Shown here: one piece after another, positions 1 through 9,742 of the stretch | How the letters are laid out: the number at the start of each line of letters is the position of its first letter | How positions within the stretch are numbered: position 1 is the stretch's first letter | NCBI RefSeq assembly: GCF_029407905.1 | Contig: NC_073635.1 | Coordinates: forward strand, 42,663,501-42,727,500 | From: Bubalus kerabau | Lineage: Eukaryota > Chordata > Mammalia > Artiodactyla > Bovidae | Length of the DNA: 64,000 nucleotides | Direction of reading: 5' to 3' | Notes under the pieces: generated by a model | Database searches by the model: none | What the model saw: only the letters and a program-made list of their open reading frames with translations | What the model was told of the DNA's origin: nothing | Position numbers and translations under genes: made by a program

Positions 1-27
1 TGCTTTGTCACTCAGTCGTATTCAACT
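1..27. repeat. Short Bov-type SINE/BovB tail scrap
   Basis: The first bases contain GTCACTCAGTCGTATTC, resembling the CACTCAGTCGTGTCC block found in antisense BovB and Bov-A copies elsewhere in the window. It is cut by the window edge, so family and orientation cannot be settled. Confidence 0.35.
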
Positions 28-790
28 GGGACTTGAGCCTGGCCAAAACTCCATGGTGCCTGGCTTCAGGACCTAATGAAGCTCAGGCTCTGATGTTTCA
101 TTGCAAAAAATTCAGTGAAACACAGAGATAGGTAAGAGGTGGATTTGTTTGGATTTAGAGAGAAGCATCAGAGAAGGAAATGGCATCCCACTCCCATACT
201 CTTCCCTGGAAAATCCCATGGATGGAGGAGCCTCATAGGCTGCAGTCCATGGGGTCGCTTAGAGTCAGATGGGACTGAGTGACTTCACTTTCACTTTTTC
301 ACTTTCATGCATTAGAGAAGGAAATGGCAATCCACTCCAGTGTTCTTGCCTGGAGAATCCCAGGGACGGGGAAGCCTAGTGGATTGTCGTCTATATGGTC
401 GGACAGAGTCAGTCACGATTAAAGTGACTTAGCAGCTGCAACATCAGCAGAGAGAAACACACACCACAGGGTGTGGGCCATTGCAAAGGGTGAGTGCCAT
501 GGCCATGGAATGTGGTGTGGTTAGTTTTCCCTAGCTGGGTGATTTCATATACTAATGAGTGAGGGGATTCCAACCATTGGGGAACCACTCACTCCTCAGT
601 CTTTTGACAGTGTCTTCAAACTGTCCTGGCACCACTGGGTATGTCATTTAGCTTGCAGATTGAGGATCAAGGTTTAGTTGAATTTGACTTGTAATTTTGG
701 ACCCATTTGATTTTAATCAGTTTATGTTATGCCCTTGGGCTATGTCATTCTTTCAAAAGTTGTGCCTTACCCCCTTCCCTCCTGTTTCAT
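28..790 (+). mobile_element. LTR-like sequence, split by a SINE
   Basis: These two blocks (28-156 and 457 to about 790) read as one older sequence interrupted by the SINE at 165-448. The 8-bp flank AGAGAGAA at 157-164 is repeated at 449-456, so the blocks were contiguous before the insertion. I take the sequence as a bovine LTR from a general resemblance only: no second copy in the window confirms it and it does not resemble the candidate LTR at 6711-7438. The right edge is a guess. Confidence 0.4.
165..448 (+). mobile_element. BOV-A2 SINE
   Basis: Two Bov-A monomers lie head to tail, each starting GAGAAGGAAATGGCA and containing the CCACTCC, CTTGCCTGGA and GTCCATGGGGTCG type blocks, joined by the CACTTTCACTTT linker with CATGCATTAGAGAAGG. 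The copy ends near the GACTTAGCAGC tail. An 8-bp target-site duplication, AGAGAGAA, flanks it (157-164 and 449-456). The element is non-coding and would have been mobilised by LINE proteins, most likely those of BovB, with which it shares sequence. Confidence 0.9.
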
Positions 791-1639
791 GCTCTTTTCC
801 TGAGACCTGTCCAGGCCCACAGAGTTGCCTCTACAATCTTCTGGAGGTACAACCAGAAAATAGTAGCCCCTTGGGAGAGAAATACTGTATTATATCCAAT
901 CCCTCTAGAGATTCAGGCCTCCATCTTCCATGTTTCCTACCACATGTACAACAACAACCTTTCTCAGTGAACCCGTTAGTATGGGTGACAGGCACTCAAT
1001 GTCTGCTAGAAGTCATCTGTTGGTGGCATCACTTCAAGGTCATATGGTATTCCAGGGATAATGTATACCATTTTGGGAGTTAGCCCTGTAGAACGTTTGG
1101 CCCCAAACACTTGCCACCTTTCTCCTAAAGTTACAAACATACCCCCAGATCAAATCTCCACTCCACTTTTATGGAACATCTGGTCTATTACCTATCAATT
1201 TGTTCTTAAGCCACTTACTAACTCCTATAACCAGGACCCTGCCCCCTTGTAGGCAACATGGCTCCACCCAGCTTATTATTGAAATATTTCTAATGCTCCT
1301 AACAGGACAAGATAATCCACTCCTCAGTCATTACTTCTATTATTACATAAAGTGGGTCTATGACAATGAAATGTTTACCATTGGAAAAACCCTAAGCTGC
1401 TCTTATGAAAGACAAGGGGAGGAAGTCAGTGACTTACATTCCCTCAGAGCAATAAGAGGAAGTGGCTTATGGTTATTGTGTCAGGTTCCCAGTCTCAGGA
1501 CATAGACTTGGATTACTTGACATCATGGTATCTATTCCCATTGGCAGTGAACAAACCAGCAATGAGTTAAGATTACAACCCCTTAATCCTACCCAGTACT
1601 TGTCATGCTGGAGATCGTGGGGATGCCCAACTCTGGCCT
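791..1639. other. Unassigned sequence upstream of the provirus
   Basis: Only short interrupted frames occur here (longest about 128 codons at 697-1083 and 101 codons at 1200-1505). I see no retroviral or host protein motif in them. The place, between an LTR-like block and gag remnants, suggests leader or 5' proviral sequence, but no primer-binding site is obvious. Origin undetermined. Confidence 0.3.
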
Positions 1640-1965
1640 GGGGAACCTAGGAGGAGGACCTGCCTCGACCTGCCTAGGGATCCAGTACCCGGGAGGTTGT
1701 CACGCCTCAACCTGCTCAGGCATCTGCCAGTTTGAGGTCCCAGGAGGTCGACCTTCCTTGACCTGCTTAGAGATCTGGTCCCTGGGAGGTTGTCATGCCT
1801 CAACCTGCTCGGGGATCTGCCAGTCCAGTGGTCCCAGGAGGTCAACATGTCTCGACCTGCTCAGGGACCCAATTCTTGGAAGGCTGACCTGCCTTGACCT
1901 GCCTGGAGATTCGACCTCCAGGAGGTTGTCACACCTCAACCTGCCTGGGGATCTACTCCCTGACC
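1640..1965 (+). repeat. Minisatellite of about seven units, 41-53 bp
   Basis: About seven degenerate units follow each other, each with a GGGAGGTTGTCA or CCAGGAGGTC start, a CTCAACCTGC or CTTGACCTGC core and a GGGATCTGCC type end. Short (about 42 bp) and long (about 51-53 bp) units partly alternate, suggesting a higher-order dimer. A frame at 1605-2033 (142 codons) stays open through the array and so reads as a periodic peptide with Cys-Ser-Gly-Ile-Cys. It lies just upstream of gag remnants and may belong to the provirus; no known gag domain is visible in it. Confidence 0.75.
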
Positions 1966-2033
1966 CAGGGATGCCCAGATGTCAGGTTGCAACAGTACTG
2001 GGTAGGATAAGCTTCAGAAAGACTCACCCCTAA

Positions 2034-2650
2034 TGAAGCCCACCCATGAAAATAAAAAGAAGCTTATTAGTTGTGGGACTGTGCTCAGTCTCTGTAATAA
2101 CTTAGTAGTCCAGTGAAAATTACATTGCCATCCCAGAAAGCCTAAGAGAGGCCCTCCAAAAGTTTACCGTTCTGGACTTAGATTCTTAGAGGGACAGGTG
2201 ATTTCAAAGAACACATTCCTGTCCCAATGTTCATCAGACATCAGGATAAAGTTACAACAGCTATAGCAGCAGGACCCCTGCTACCTTTTTAGATGAGATG
2301 GTTCAGACAACCACCAATACCTTTTATAACTGTAAACAGGAGAGGGAAGCCAAGGCCCAGGAAAGGGAGAAAATGAAAGAGACAAGTCACACTTAGATGC
2401 TGGCCACCCTCCACAGAAGCCCTATGGCAAACCCCAAGTCCTTGAAGGACAAGGCACTAGGAAAATGCCTAATCTGTAGACAGGTGGGACATTGGGCCAA
2501 AGAGTGTCCAAATCATGACAAGTTTCCTAAAACGGCTTGCTACAGATGCCATTAATTGAGACATTGGGCAGCACTCTTCTCTAGGGACCCAAGAGCCTCA
2601 AGGTCAGGTGCCAAGGCTTTCCTCACTATGGTTCAACAGGACTGAAGTGG
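2034..2650 (+). pseudogene. gag: Provirus gag remnant, nucleocapsid end
   Basis: This is the 3' part of a retroviral gag, which would make capsid and nucleocapsid. Around 2280-2400 a charged Glu/Lys/Arg-rich run (FYNCKQEREAKAQ) precedes a CCHC zinc knuckle at 2466-2507, reading CLICRQVGHWAKEC, an exact C-X2-C-X4-H-X4-C that would bind the genomic RNA. A second knuckle at 2538-2579 starts CYRC and keeps its His but has a stop codon inside and Phe in place of the last Cys. Further stops occur near 2188 and 2396. Matrix and most of capsid are not recognisable. The pattern fits a class I (gammaretrovirus-like) element. Confidence 0.8.
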
Positions 2651-2960
2651 CCCGCTCCAGTCAGCCTGCCTGTCACAGATAACCATCACAGGGCTGGAGC
2701 CAGGAGTACAGCTGGATGTGGCAGGTAGGTCTGAGATTTCTTGGTTAACATAGGGACTACCTACTCTGCCCTGACCTCCTACTTTGGTACCTTCTCCTCC
2801 CAAACCTGTACCATTTTGGGTGCTACAGGAAAAATAATTACAAAAAATTCACACAGGACTTCTTTGTTGCTGGGATGGACAAATATTTCCCTACCAGTTT
2901 CTGGTGGCCCCTGAGTGTTCTATTCCCTTAATGAGAAGAGGTCTTCCCTGCCTTTAAAAT
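2651..2960 (+). pseudogene. pro: Provirus protease remnant, active site lost
   Basis: Downstream of gag, short frames resemble an aspartic protease: a beta-strand-like start (TITGLEPGVQLDVAG, 2677-2727) followed after a frame change by the active-site region. Retroviral proteases carry Asp-Ser/Thr-Gly-Ala; here 2747-2758 reads Asn-Ile-Gly-Thr, so the catalytic Asp is replaced. The following TYSALTSYFG and LGATGK blocks still look like the family. There is a frameshift before the active site and a stop near 2909. The enzyme would have cut Gag and Pol polyproteins; this copy cannot. Confidence 0.65.
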
Positions 2961-3560
2961 CTTGCAGCTGTTGTAGTCCTGATAGAAGATGCTTTAAAAC
3001 CCTCTCTTGGGGGTAAACTGTTTTTAACAGCCACCAAGTGAAACAACTCCTGAATGGGAGAGGCCATTTATGGAGTCTGATGTCTACTTAAAGGATCCTC
3101 AGATATTAAGTAGTGCTAATGGAAAATCCAGGCCTGAATATACCCCTTGTGAGGTTCTTAACCATGCCATCCTCCTGCCTAACCCCCGAGGGCTCTCTCT
3201 GCTTTCACTTTTGCCTAGGAAATTTGGACCACTGGACAAAACCCCAAGAGGGATTGTCAGAAGATCCTCTGACCAGTCCTGAGGAAATCTGGTACACTGA
3301 TGGAAGCAACTTTCTCTTGGATGGAAAAATAAGAGCTAGATTTGCAGTAGTCTCCAATTTTGAGACCATAGAGGCTAAACCTTTGCCACCAGGTACGTCA
3401 GTCCAATTGGCTGAGCTCATAGCCCTGACTCAAGGTTTAGAGCTGGGGAAAGGAAAAAGAGTAGCTATTTATACTGATTATAAGTATTCCTTTCTGGTGC
3501 TTCATGCACATGTTGCTATTTGGAAAGAAAGAAGCCACTTGACCACCTGAGGGGCCCTAA
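2961..3560 (+). pseudogene. pol: Provirus pol: connection and RNase H remnant
   Basis: RNase H degrades the RNA strand of the RNA-DNA hybrid. The frame at 3113-3550 (145 codons) contains EEIWYTDGSNFLLDG with the first catalytic Asp at 3299-3301, then QLAELIALTQGLELG with the catalytic Glu at 3413-3415, and VAIYTDYKYSF with the next Asp at 3476-3478. The helix that follows ends at a stop (3548). Connection-domain sequence precedes it in several frames (2961-3280). The polymerase core that should lie between protease and connection, several hundred codons with its YxDD box, is absent: the protease remnant passes straight into connection within a few bases near 2960. Gammaretrovirus-like class is the best fit. 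Confidence 0.8.
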
Positions 3561-4138
3561 TCAAATATGGTGATCAAATCCTTAGGCTCTTGGAGGGAGT
3601 TCATTTTCCCATGAGACTTCAGTCTCCCACTGTAAAGAACACCAAAAAGGGAGCACGGAAGAGGCACAGGGGAACCAAGCAGCCAATCAGGCAGCTAAGA
3701 GAGCAGCATTACAGGGCAGTGACCTAAACTGGGTTGCCACCTTAGTTTCACAGACTAATTTGCCAGAAACTCCTTCATATACTGAAGGTGAGACTCTTAA
3801 AACTAAGAGTGAGTGCTTTGAAGAAAATCACATGGGGTGGTTCCAAAAGGAGGGACTCCTTTTTCTGCCTGGGAATCTCCATTGGAAGTTGGTTGACTCC
3901 TTACATGCCACCACTCATTTAGGTAAGAAGGCCTCACAAAGATTACTAAAAAGGTCCTTCAGAGGAACGGGTCTCCAAACAACTATAAGGCAACTGGTAT
4001 CCTCTTGTTCCACTTGACAATTAAAGAACCCCCAAGGAGCTCGAAGACTCTAGCTAGCCCACACCATGCAACAATGTTGAACTTACCCAGGAGAGGACTG
4101 GCATTCACACAGATGCCATTTTCGAGATGCCATTTTCA
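3561..4138 (+). pseudogene. pol: Provirus integrase, N-terminal half, remnant
   Basis: After RNase H, an NQAANQAAKRAAL stretch (about 3677-3715) marks the pol linker. The frame at 3760-4017 (85 codons) carries the integrase zinc-binding start: LHATTHLG fits the His-X3-His pair of the HHCC domain. The Cys pair region is degraded. At about 4095-4120 the frame that keeps FTQMP has Ala where the family places the first catalytic Asp of the DDE triad. A short direct repeat GATGCCATTTTC occurs twice (4112-4123, 4125-4136) just before the antisense BovB interrupts the gene. Confidence 0.7.
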
Positions 4139-4844
4139 GTTCAGTTCAGTTAGTTCAGTCGCTCAGTCGTGTCCGACTCTATGCATCCCCATGAATCACA
4201 GCATGCCAGGCCTCCCTGTCCATCACCAACTCCCGGAGTTCACTCAAATTCATGTCCATCGAGTCGGTGATGCCATCCAGCCATCTCATCCTCTGTTGTC
4301 CCCTTTCTCCTCCTGCCCTCAATCCCTCCCAGCATCAGAGTCTTTTCCAATGAGTCAACTCTTCACATGAGGTGGCCAAAATATTGGAGTTTCAGTTTCA
4401 GCATCAGTCCTTCCAATGAACACCCAAGACTGATTTCCTTTAGGATGGACTGGCTGCATCTCCTTGCAGTCCAAGGGACTCTCAAGAGTCTTCTCCAACA
4501 CCACAGTTCAAAAGCATCATTTCTTCGGTGCTCAGCTTTATTCACAGTCCAACTCTCACATCCATACATGACCATTGGTAAAACCATAGCCTTGACTAGA
4601 CAGACCTTTGTTGGCAAAGTAATTTCTCTGATTTTGAATATGCTATCTAGGCTGGTCATACCTTTCCTTCCAAGGAGTAAGCATCTTTTAGTTTCATGGC
4701 TGTGATCACCATCTGCAGTGATTTTGGAGCCCCCAAAAATAAAGCCTGACACCTTTTCCACTGTTTCCCCATCTATTTCCCATGAAATGATGGGACCAGA
4801 TGCCATGATCTTAGTTTTCTGAATGTTGAGCTTTAAGCCCACTT
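4139..4844 (-). mobile_element. BovB LINE 3' fragment, inserted in integrase
   Basis: An antisense BovB piece: the + strand starts with the reverse-complement tail CAGTTCAGTTCAGTTAG and runs through CAGTCGTGTCCGACTC, the 3' non-coding part and the C-terminal ORF (minus frame 4363-4842, 159 codons, with GCESWTVNKAEHRR and WCWRRLLRVPWTARR). It is 5'-truncated after LNIQKTKIMASGPI. Its diagnostic bases (GTTCATTGG, CTGATG) are of the older BovB state. The provirus integrase resumes directly after it. No clear target-site duplication was found. Confidence 0.93.
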
Positions 4845-5560
4845 CTCAAGGGCATAAATACCTATTAGTCATGATAAGTAAATTCATAGGATGGATTGAA
4901 GGCTTTCCCACTGAGACTGAGAAGGCAGAGGAGGTGGTTAAAAACAAAACAAAACAAAACAAAACAACACCTGCTTTATGGAATCACTCTGAGATTTGGT
5001 CTGCCCAGGTCACTAAAAGTGACAATGGGACATCGTTTACTTCTAAGGTCACCCAAGGAGTCTCTAAAGCATTGGGCATTACCTATTATCTTCATTGTAC
5101 TTGGAGGTCTCAGTCTTCAGGAAAAGTACAAAGAGCCCACCAATTCTTAACATCAGTGATAAAAAAAAAAGTTAACCCAGAAGACCGCCCTGGGATGGAA
5201 GGAGGCTTTACCTATAGCTCTCCTCCACACCCATATTGGCCCTAAGGAACAGGTTGGTCTAAGTCCTTATGAGATGCTATATGGGAGACCTTTTGTTTAT
5301 GTCAATGACCTCTTGCTAGATCCATAGGCTAAGACCCTCTGGTCTTATACCATGGCCACTGGGGAATTCCAACAGCATATACACTTGTTGGGTATCAACC
5401 AAGAGCCAAACGATTCTAAAGAGCCACCGCTATATGCTCCAGGGACTCAAGTCTTAGTTAAAGTCTGGAAAGATGGGACCAAAAGGCTCAACTCCAGTCC
5501 ACATGGAAGAGCCCTACCCTGTAATATTTTCTACCCCCACAGCAGTCAAGGTATCAGGAC
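4845..5560 (+). pseudogene. pol: Provirus integrase, core and C-terminal half
   Basis: This continues the gene broken at 4138. GHKYLLVMISKFIGWIEGF (from about 4850) is the start of the RNase H-fold core; SDNGTSF carries the second catalytic Asp at 5021-5023. Exactly 36 codons later (35 residues between), where the family has the catalytic Glu in SSG-x-V-E-R, the codon at 5129-5131 reads Gln. With the first Asp also lost, at most one of the three catalytic residues survives. GLSPYEMLYGRPF (about 5254-5292) and YAPGTQVLVKVWKDG (about 5432-5477) are typical gammaretroviral C-terminal blocks. A CAAAA-rich run at 4942-4966 and an A10 run at 5161-5170 disturb the frame. Confidence 0.82.
4942..4966 (+). 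repeat. (CAAAA)n simple repeat
   Basis: Five CAAAA-type units lie inside the integrase remnant and add codons not expected in the family; probably a later slippage expansion. Confidence 0.85.
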
Positions 5561-5582
5561 ATGACTCCTAGATTCACTGCTC

Positions 5583-6167
5583 ATGAGTCAAGCCATGGAA
5601 AAAAAAAAAAAAAACAAAAAACAAACAAAAAAAAAAAACAAAAAAACACTGAAGAGGACACTCAATACACCTGTGAGATCAGATACCTATTCAGGACTAC
5701 AAATGAATGCCATTCTAATTAACACCCCCAAAATTAAATTTCTGGAAATAAGATTTCTCAGGATAGCTCTAAAGAGCCAACATAGCTTGGTAGGGGTTGT
5801 ACTCCAAAATAGACAGGAGATACATCTCCTGATCCTGAACAAGGAGGGACTTGAGCCATCTTGAATGAGACATGTTTTTTCTGGGTAAACACCTTCAACT
5901 AAGTTAAAAAAAAAAAGTCTCACAGACCTCAAGAAAAACATTCAGATCCTACAGGATCTCCAAGAATGAGCTAGAGAGTTCTCGAGGTGGCTACAATCTC
6001 TCTTGAGGGGATCCTTCTCCTGGTTAGGGAGAATTTGGAGTTAGCTAATGCCCCTACTAATCCTTGTTATTACTGTATTGATGCTGCTTATGATTGCTCC
6101 ATGTATTATTGATTGTCCAACTCGTTTTGTCTCTGCCCAGGTCAGCAAAATACAACATGCAGTGCCA
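5583..6167 (+). pseudogene. env: Provirus env remnant, transmembrane subunit
   Basis: An A-rich block (5599-5650) precedes a partial transmembrane (TM) subunit of the envelope. Near 5780-5850 the reading SLVGVVLQNRQEIHLLILN resembles the TM ectodomain helix; a Cys follows after a frame change and the usual Cys pair is not intact. Near 6046-6110 a hydrophobic run, MPLLILVITVLMLLMIAP, fits the membrane anchor, followed by a short tail (SAQVSKIQHAVPLQ) that ends where L1 has inserted. The surface subunit is not recognisable. At least one stop and two frame changes make it non-functional. Confidence 0.6.
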
Positions 6168-6512
6168 CTTCAAAAGAGACACTGATGTATACGACAGTCT
6201 TTTGGACTCTGTGGGAGAGGGAGAGGGTGGAATGATTTGGGAGAATGGCATTGAAATATGTATAATATCATATATGAAACGAGTCACCAGTCCAAGTTCG
6301 ATGCACAATACTGGATGCTTGGGGCTGGTGCACTGGGATGACCCAGAGGGATGGTATGGGGAGGGAGGAAGGAGGAGGGTTCAGGATGGGGAACACATGT
6401 ATACCTGTGGCAGATTCATTTTGATCTATGGCAAAACCAATACAATATTGTAAAGTTAAATAAAATTAAATTAAAAAAAATTAAAAAAAGAGTTAAAAAA
6501 AAAAAAAAAAGA
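6168..6512 (+). mobile_element. L1 3' end, inserted in env
   Basis: The AAAGAGACACTGATGTAT start, the GGGAGAGGGAGAGGGTGG block, CCAGAGGGATGG, GAACACATGTATACCTGTGG and the A-rich tail ending in about 17 A are the same as the last about 330 bp of the L1 copies at 43519-46052, 47404-48320 and 61884-62725. It is a heavily 5'-truncated insertion. A short AAAAGA flank appears on both sides. Confidence 0.93.
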
Positions 6513-6710
6513 CGATATATAAAACTACAGCCAACCATGGAAAATATCACTCACTTTAGATGGACACTGCTATAAGGACTCTGAAGCTTGAGACTAGGAA
6601 GAGGGGAAGGCCTAATGCCCCTCACTGTCCTAGTTCAACAGGAAGTAGCCAGAGAAGCCTCAGTACCCCTATTCCTAGAGAATTGGGCCTCCCATCTCTT
6701 GAGGGGGTAA
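6513..6710 (+). other. Provirus env tail and polypurine-like end
   Basis: Sequence between the L1 insertion and the candidate 3' LTR. No frame is convincing. GAGGGGGTAA at 6701-6710 is a candidate polypurine tract, the site that primes plus-strand DNA synthesis in retroviruses, directly before the TG that may begin the LTR. Confidence 0.4.
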
Positions 6711-7438
6711 TGTGAGGTACTTAGAATAGGAAAAAGGAGTCCAAACTGGTCGTGGCTAAAAGACAAAGAAGAGAAAAGCCTGTGCAAATAGAACAAAGAA
6801 AGGTCCAAGGACCAGAGAACCTCTGCTGCTGCTGTTGCTGCTGCTGCTAAGTTGTTTCAGTCATGTCTGACTCTGTGTGACCCCATAGATGGTAGCCCAC
6901 CAGGCCCCCCTGTCCCTGGGATTCCCCAGGCAAGAACACCGGAGTGGGTTGCCATTTCCTTCTCCAATGCATGAAAGTGAAAAGTGAAAGTGAAGTCGTT
7001 CAGTCGTGTCTGACTCTTAGCGACCCCATGGACCTCAGCCTTCCAGGCTTCTCTGTCCATGGAATTTTCCAGGCAAGAGTACTGGAGTGGGTTGCCACTG
7101 CCTTCTCCGAGAGAACCTCAGATGAAGCAAATAGCCCTTCCTGGCTAGCTCAATTTACATAGGGTAAGCTCAGAGGGAGGAGAAAATACAGATAAAAAGA
7201 GGAACCAAAATTAGGCTTTGGGGCTTCTCCTTCTCTTTGTGTCTTTTTGGGTGGGTCGACCTGCCCTCACACCTCAAGGATGTATTTTCCTTTGCTTTCT
7301 AAATGAAACAGCTTTAACAGGAAGCTGTAACACAGGTCCAACCAAGGAAATTACATGGGGCTGTAACACTGGTCCAACTGTGGATTCAAATTTTTGTTGT
7401 GAAGAGACAGACCGAGGAAATTACACACTCCCCCGACA
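6711..7438 (+). mobile_element. Candidate proviral 3' LTR, split by a SINE
   Basis: The block starts TGTGAGG right after a purine run and ends CCCCCGACA, fitting a TG...CA LTR. A TATA-like GATAAAAAGA lies at 7191-7200, followed by a C/T-rich stretch and CTTTGCTTTCTAAATGAAAC, perhaps a decayed AATAAA signal. GCTGTAACAC-x-GGTCCAAC occurs twice (7325-7344, 7361-7380). BOV-A2 at 6824-7109 interrupts it. No matching 5' LTR is visible, so this rests on position and layout. Confidence 0.5.
6824..7109 (-). mobile_element. BOV-A2 SINE in the LTR
   Basis: Antisense BOV-A2: the + strand starts with the reverse-complement (CTG)n tail, then GTTTCAGTCATGTCTGACTC, the two monomers and the AGTGAAAAGTGAAAGTG linker, ending CCTTCTCCG. 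A perfect 10-bp target-site duplication, AGAGAACCTC, lies at 6814-6823 and 7110-7119. Confidence 0.95.
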
Positions 7439-8195
7439 AGACAACGTTGATAAGTATGGTCAAGTGAACCTGGTAAACAGTTGAAATGACAAAATAATAT
7501 AGTAAGAAGAGACACCAGGAGTTTTCAACCTTAGTCCTGGAAGCATTGTTACCAGTACCCATTTCACACTAGACTGAAAAATTACATTACAAATTATATA
7601 GTCATATTTTCATGGGATATATTCCAGAAACATTCAATTCTTATTTGACTTGCAACTTTATCACTAGTTCCTGTAAGCATGTTATGTCATCTTTGAGGAA
7701 TAACATTGCAATTTCAAAAATTTCAACAGAAATAGCACTTATGAAAAATTAAGATCTCTAAAAAAAGGCATCTCCATATTCCCCATCATTATTTGAAATT
7801 CTATCATTGCTTTCCTATTTTTATTTTTATTATACAGGGAAACATAAACAGTTTACAACTATCAATAAACCTAAGAAATCAGAAGAGACAATAAAAATAC
7901 TTTGTGGTTATTACCCAGAGACAAAATTTAGTAAAACAACTTAAATTATTTTTTTAAATTCTCTAAGCATAGTGTTTAAATGTCTTTACATGCATGTTAT
8001 CCAATTATACTTAACAATTTTCTGTCTATGGCTTTATTTCTAAGTCTACAACATTTTTATTAAGATCACAACTGCCACATAGTAATGCTTTGAGTAAATA
8101 TACCAATGCTTATTTTTGTCATTGTATATTTAATCTGTTTTCAAACTTCCAAATATGATAAATTGTAATTTGAATATGAGAAACAAATTTCAAGA
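7439..8195. other. AT-rich sequence, nothing recognised
   Basis: No open frame of note and no repeat family recognised. T-rich and A-rich short runs only. Confidence 0.6.
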
Positions 8196-8275
8196 AATGG
8201 TGAAAGACCAGGAAGCCTGGCATGCTCCAGTCCATGGGGTTGCAAAGAGTCAAACATGACTGAGGGACTGAACAA
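8196..8275 (+). mobile_element. Bov-type SINE tail fragment
   Basis: GAAGCCTGGCATGCTCCAGT, CCATGGGGTTGCAAAGAGTC and ATGACTGAGGGACTGAAC match the end of Bov-A/Bov-tA and of BovB. At about 80 bp the family cannot be decided. Confidence 0.7.
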
Positions 8276-8477
8276 AAATTAAAAAGAAAAAAACAATTAC
8301 CAGTATGTACATCTGTAAGAATTTGATAAAAGAGTTGTCCAAATTTATACTACCACCATTGTTTTATGAGCTTCTATTGGCCCTGTATTTTTACAAACCT
8401 CAAGTATTATCTCTTAAAAATATTTGCAATTTGATTCACTTTGCCCTTCTTTCAGGCTCTTCTGTCCATGAGATTAC
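8276..8477. other. Unassigned spacer
   Basis: Single-copy-looking AT-rich sequence upstream of BovB; nothing recognised. Confidence 0.5.
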
Positions 8478-8938
8478 TATACAAAAAAAGATCTTAATGA
8501 CTCAGATAACCACAATGGTGTGATCACTCACCTAGAGCCAGACATACTGGAATGTGAAGTCAAGTGGGCCTTAGGAAGGATCACTATGAGCAAAGCTAGT
8601 GGAGGTGATGGATTTACAGTTGAGCTACTTCAAATCCTAAAAGATAATGATCTTAAAGTGCTGCACTCAATATGCCAGCAAATTTGGAAAAGTCAGCAGT
8701 GGCCACAGGACTGGAAAAGGTCAGTTTTCATTCCAATCCCAAAGAAAGGCAGTGCAAAGAAAGTTCAAACTACCACACAATTGCACTCATCTCACATGCT
8801 AGCAAATAATGTTCAAAATTCTCCAAGTGAGACTTCAGCATTACCTGCACCAAGCACTTCCGGATATCCAAACTGGATTTACAAAAGGCAGAGGAAGCAG
8901 AGATCAAATTGTCAACAAACCTTGGATCATTGAAAAAG

Positions 8939-9742
8939 CAAGTTCAGTTAAATTCAGTCGCTCAGTCTTATCCAACTTTGTGTCACCATGGACTGCAGCA
9001 CACCAGGCCTTCCTATACATCGTGAATGCCCAGAGTTTATTCAGACTCATGTCCATTGACTAGGTGATGCCATCCAACCATCTTACCCTCTGTCGACCCC
9101 TTCTCCTCCCACCTTAAATCTTTCCCATCATCAGGGACTTTTCAAATGAGTTAGCTCTTCACGTCAAGTGGCCAAAGTATTGGAGTTGCAGCTTCAGCAT
9201 CAGTTCTTCCAATGAATATTCAGAACTGATTTCCTTTAGGATGGATTGGTTTGATCTCCATTCAGTTCAAGTGACTCTCAAGAGTCTTCTCCAACACCAC
9301 AGTTCAAAAGTATCAGTTCTTCAGTGCTCAGCTTTCTTTATTGTTCAACTCTCACATCCATATATGACTACTGGAAAAGCCATAGCCTTGACTAGATGGA
9401 CCTTTGCTGGCAAAGTAATGTCTCTGCTATTTAATATGCTATCTGCTAAGTTGTTTCAGTCATGTCCAACTCTGTGTGACCCCATAGACGGCAGCCCACT
9501 AGGCTCCTCTGTCCCTGGGATTCTCCAGGCAAGAATACTGGAGTGGGTTGCCATTTCCTTCTCCAATGCATAGAAGTGAAAAGTGAAAGTGAAGTCACTG
9601 AGTTGTGCCTAACTCTTAGCGACCCCATGGGCTGGAGCCTACCAGGCTCCTCTGTCAATGGGATGTTCCAGGCAAGAGTACTGGAGTGGGGTGCCATTGC
9701 CTTCTCCAAATATGCTATCTAGGTTGGTCATAACTTTTATCC
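8939..9742 (-). mobile_element. BovB 3' fragment nested in BovB
   Basis: Antisense BovB starting AGTTCAGTTAAATTCAGTCGC and running into the C-terminal ORF (TTTGCTGGCAAAGTAATGTC), itself split by BOV-A2 at 9445-9708, and resuming with AGGTTGGTCATAACTTT before the host BovB returns at CCAGAAAACCATCTAC. About six host bases appear lost at the junction; no clear target-site duplication. Confidence 0.9.
9445..9708 (-). mobile_element. BOV-A2 SINE, innermost insertion
   Basis: Antisense BOV-A2 lacking most of its CTG tail, with both monomers and the AGTGAAAAGTGAAAGTG linker. A perfect 12-bp target-site duplication, AATATGCTATCT, lies at 9433-9444 and 9709-9720, within the surrounding antisense BovB. 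Confidence 0.95.

Noticed and set aside
697..1083. Envelope surface subunit
   Set aside because: No Cys pattern or receptor-binding motif seen, and its place before gag is wrong for this provirus.
1605..2033. Host gene coding a repetitive protein
   Set aside because: The open frame follows from the tandem DNA repeat; the other strand is also open. No start context or exon structure supports a gene.
7191..7200. Host gene TATA box
   Set aside because: It lies inside the candidate LTR and no downstream gene is visible.
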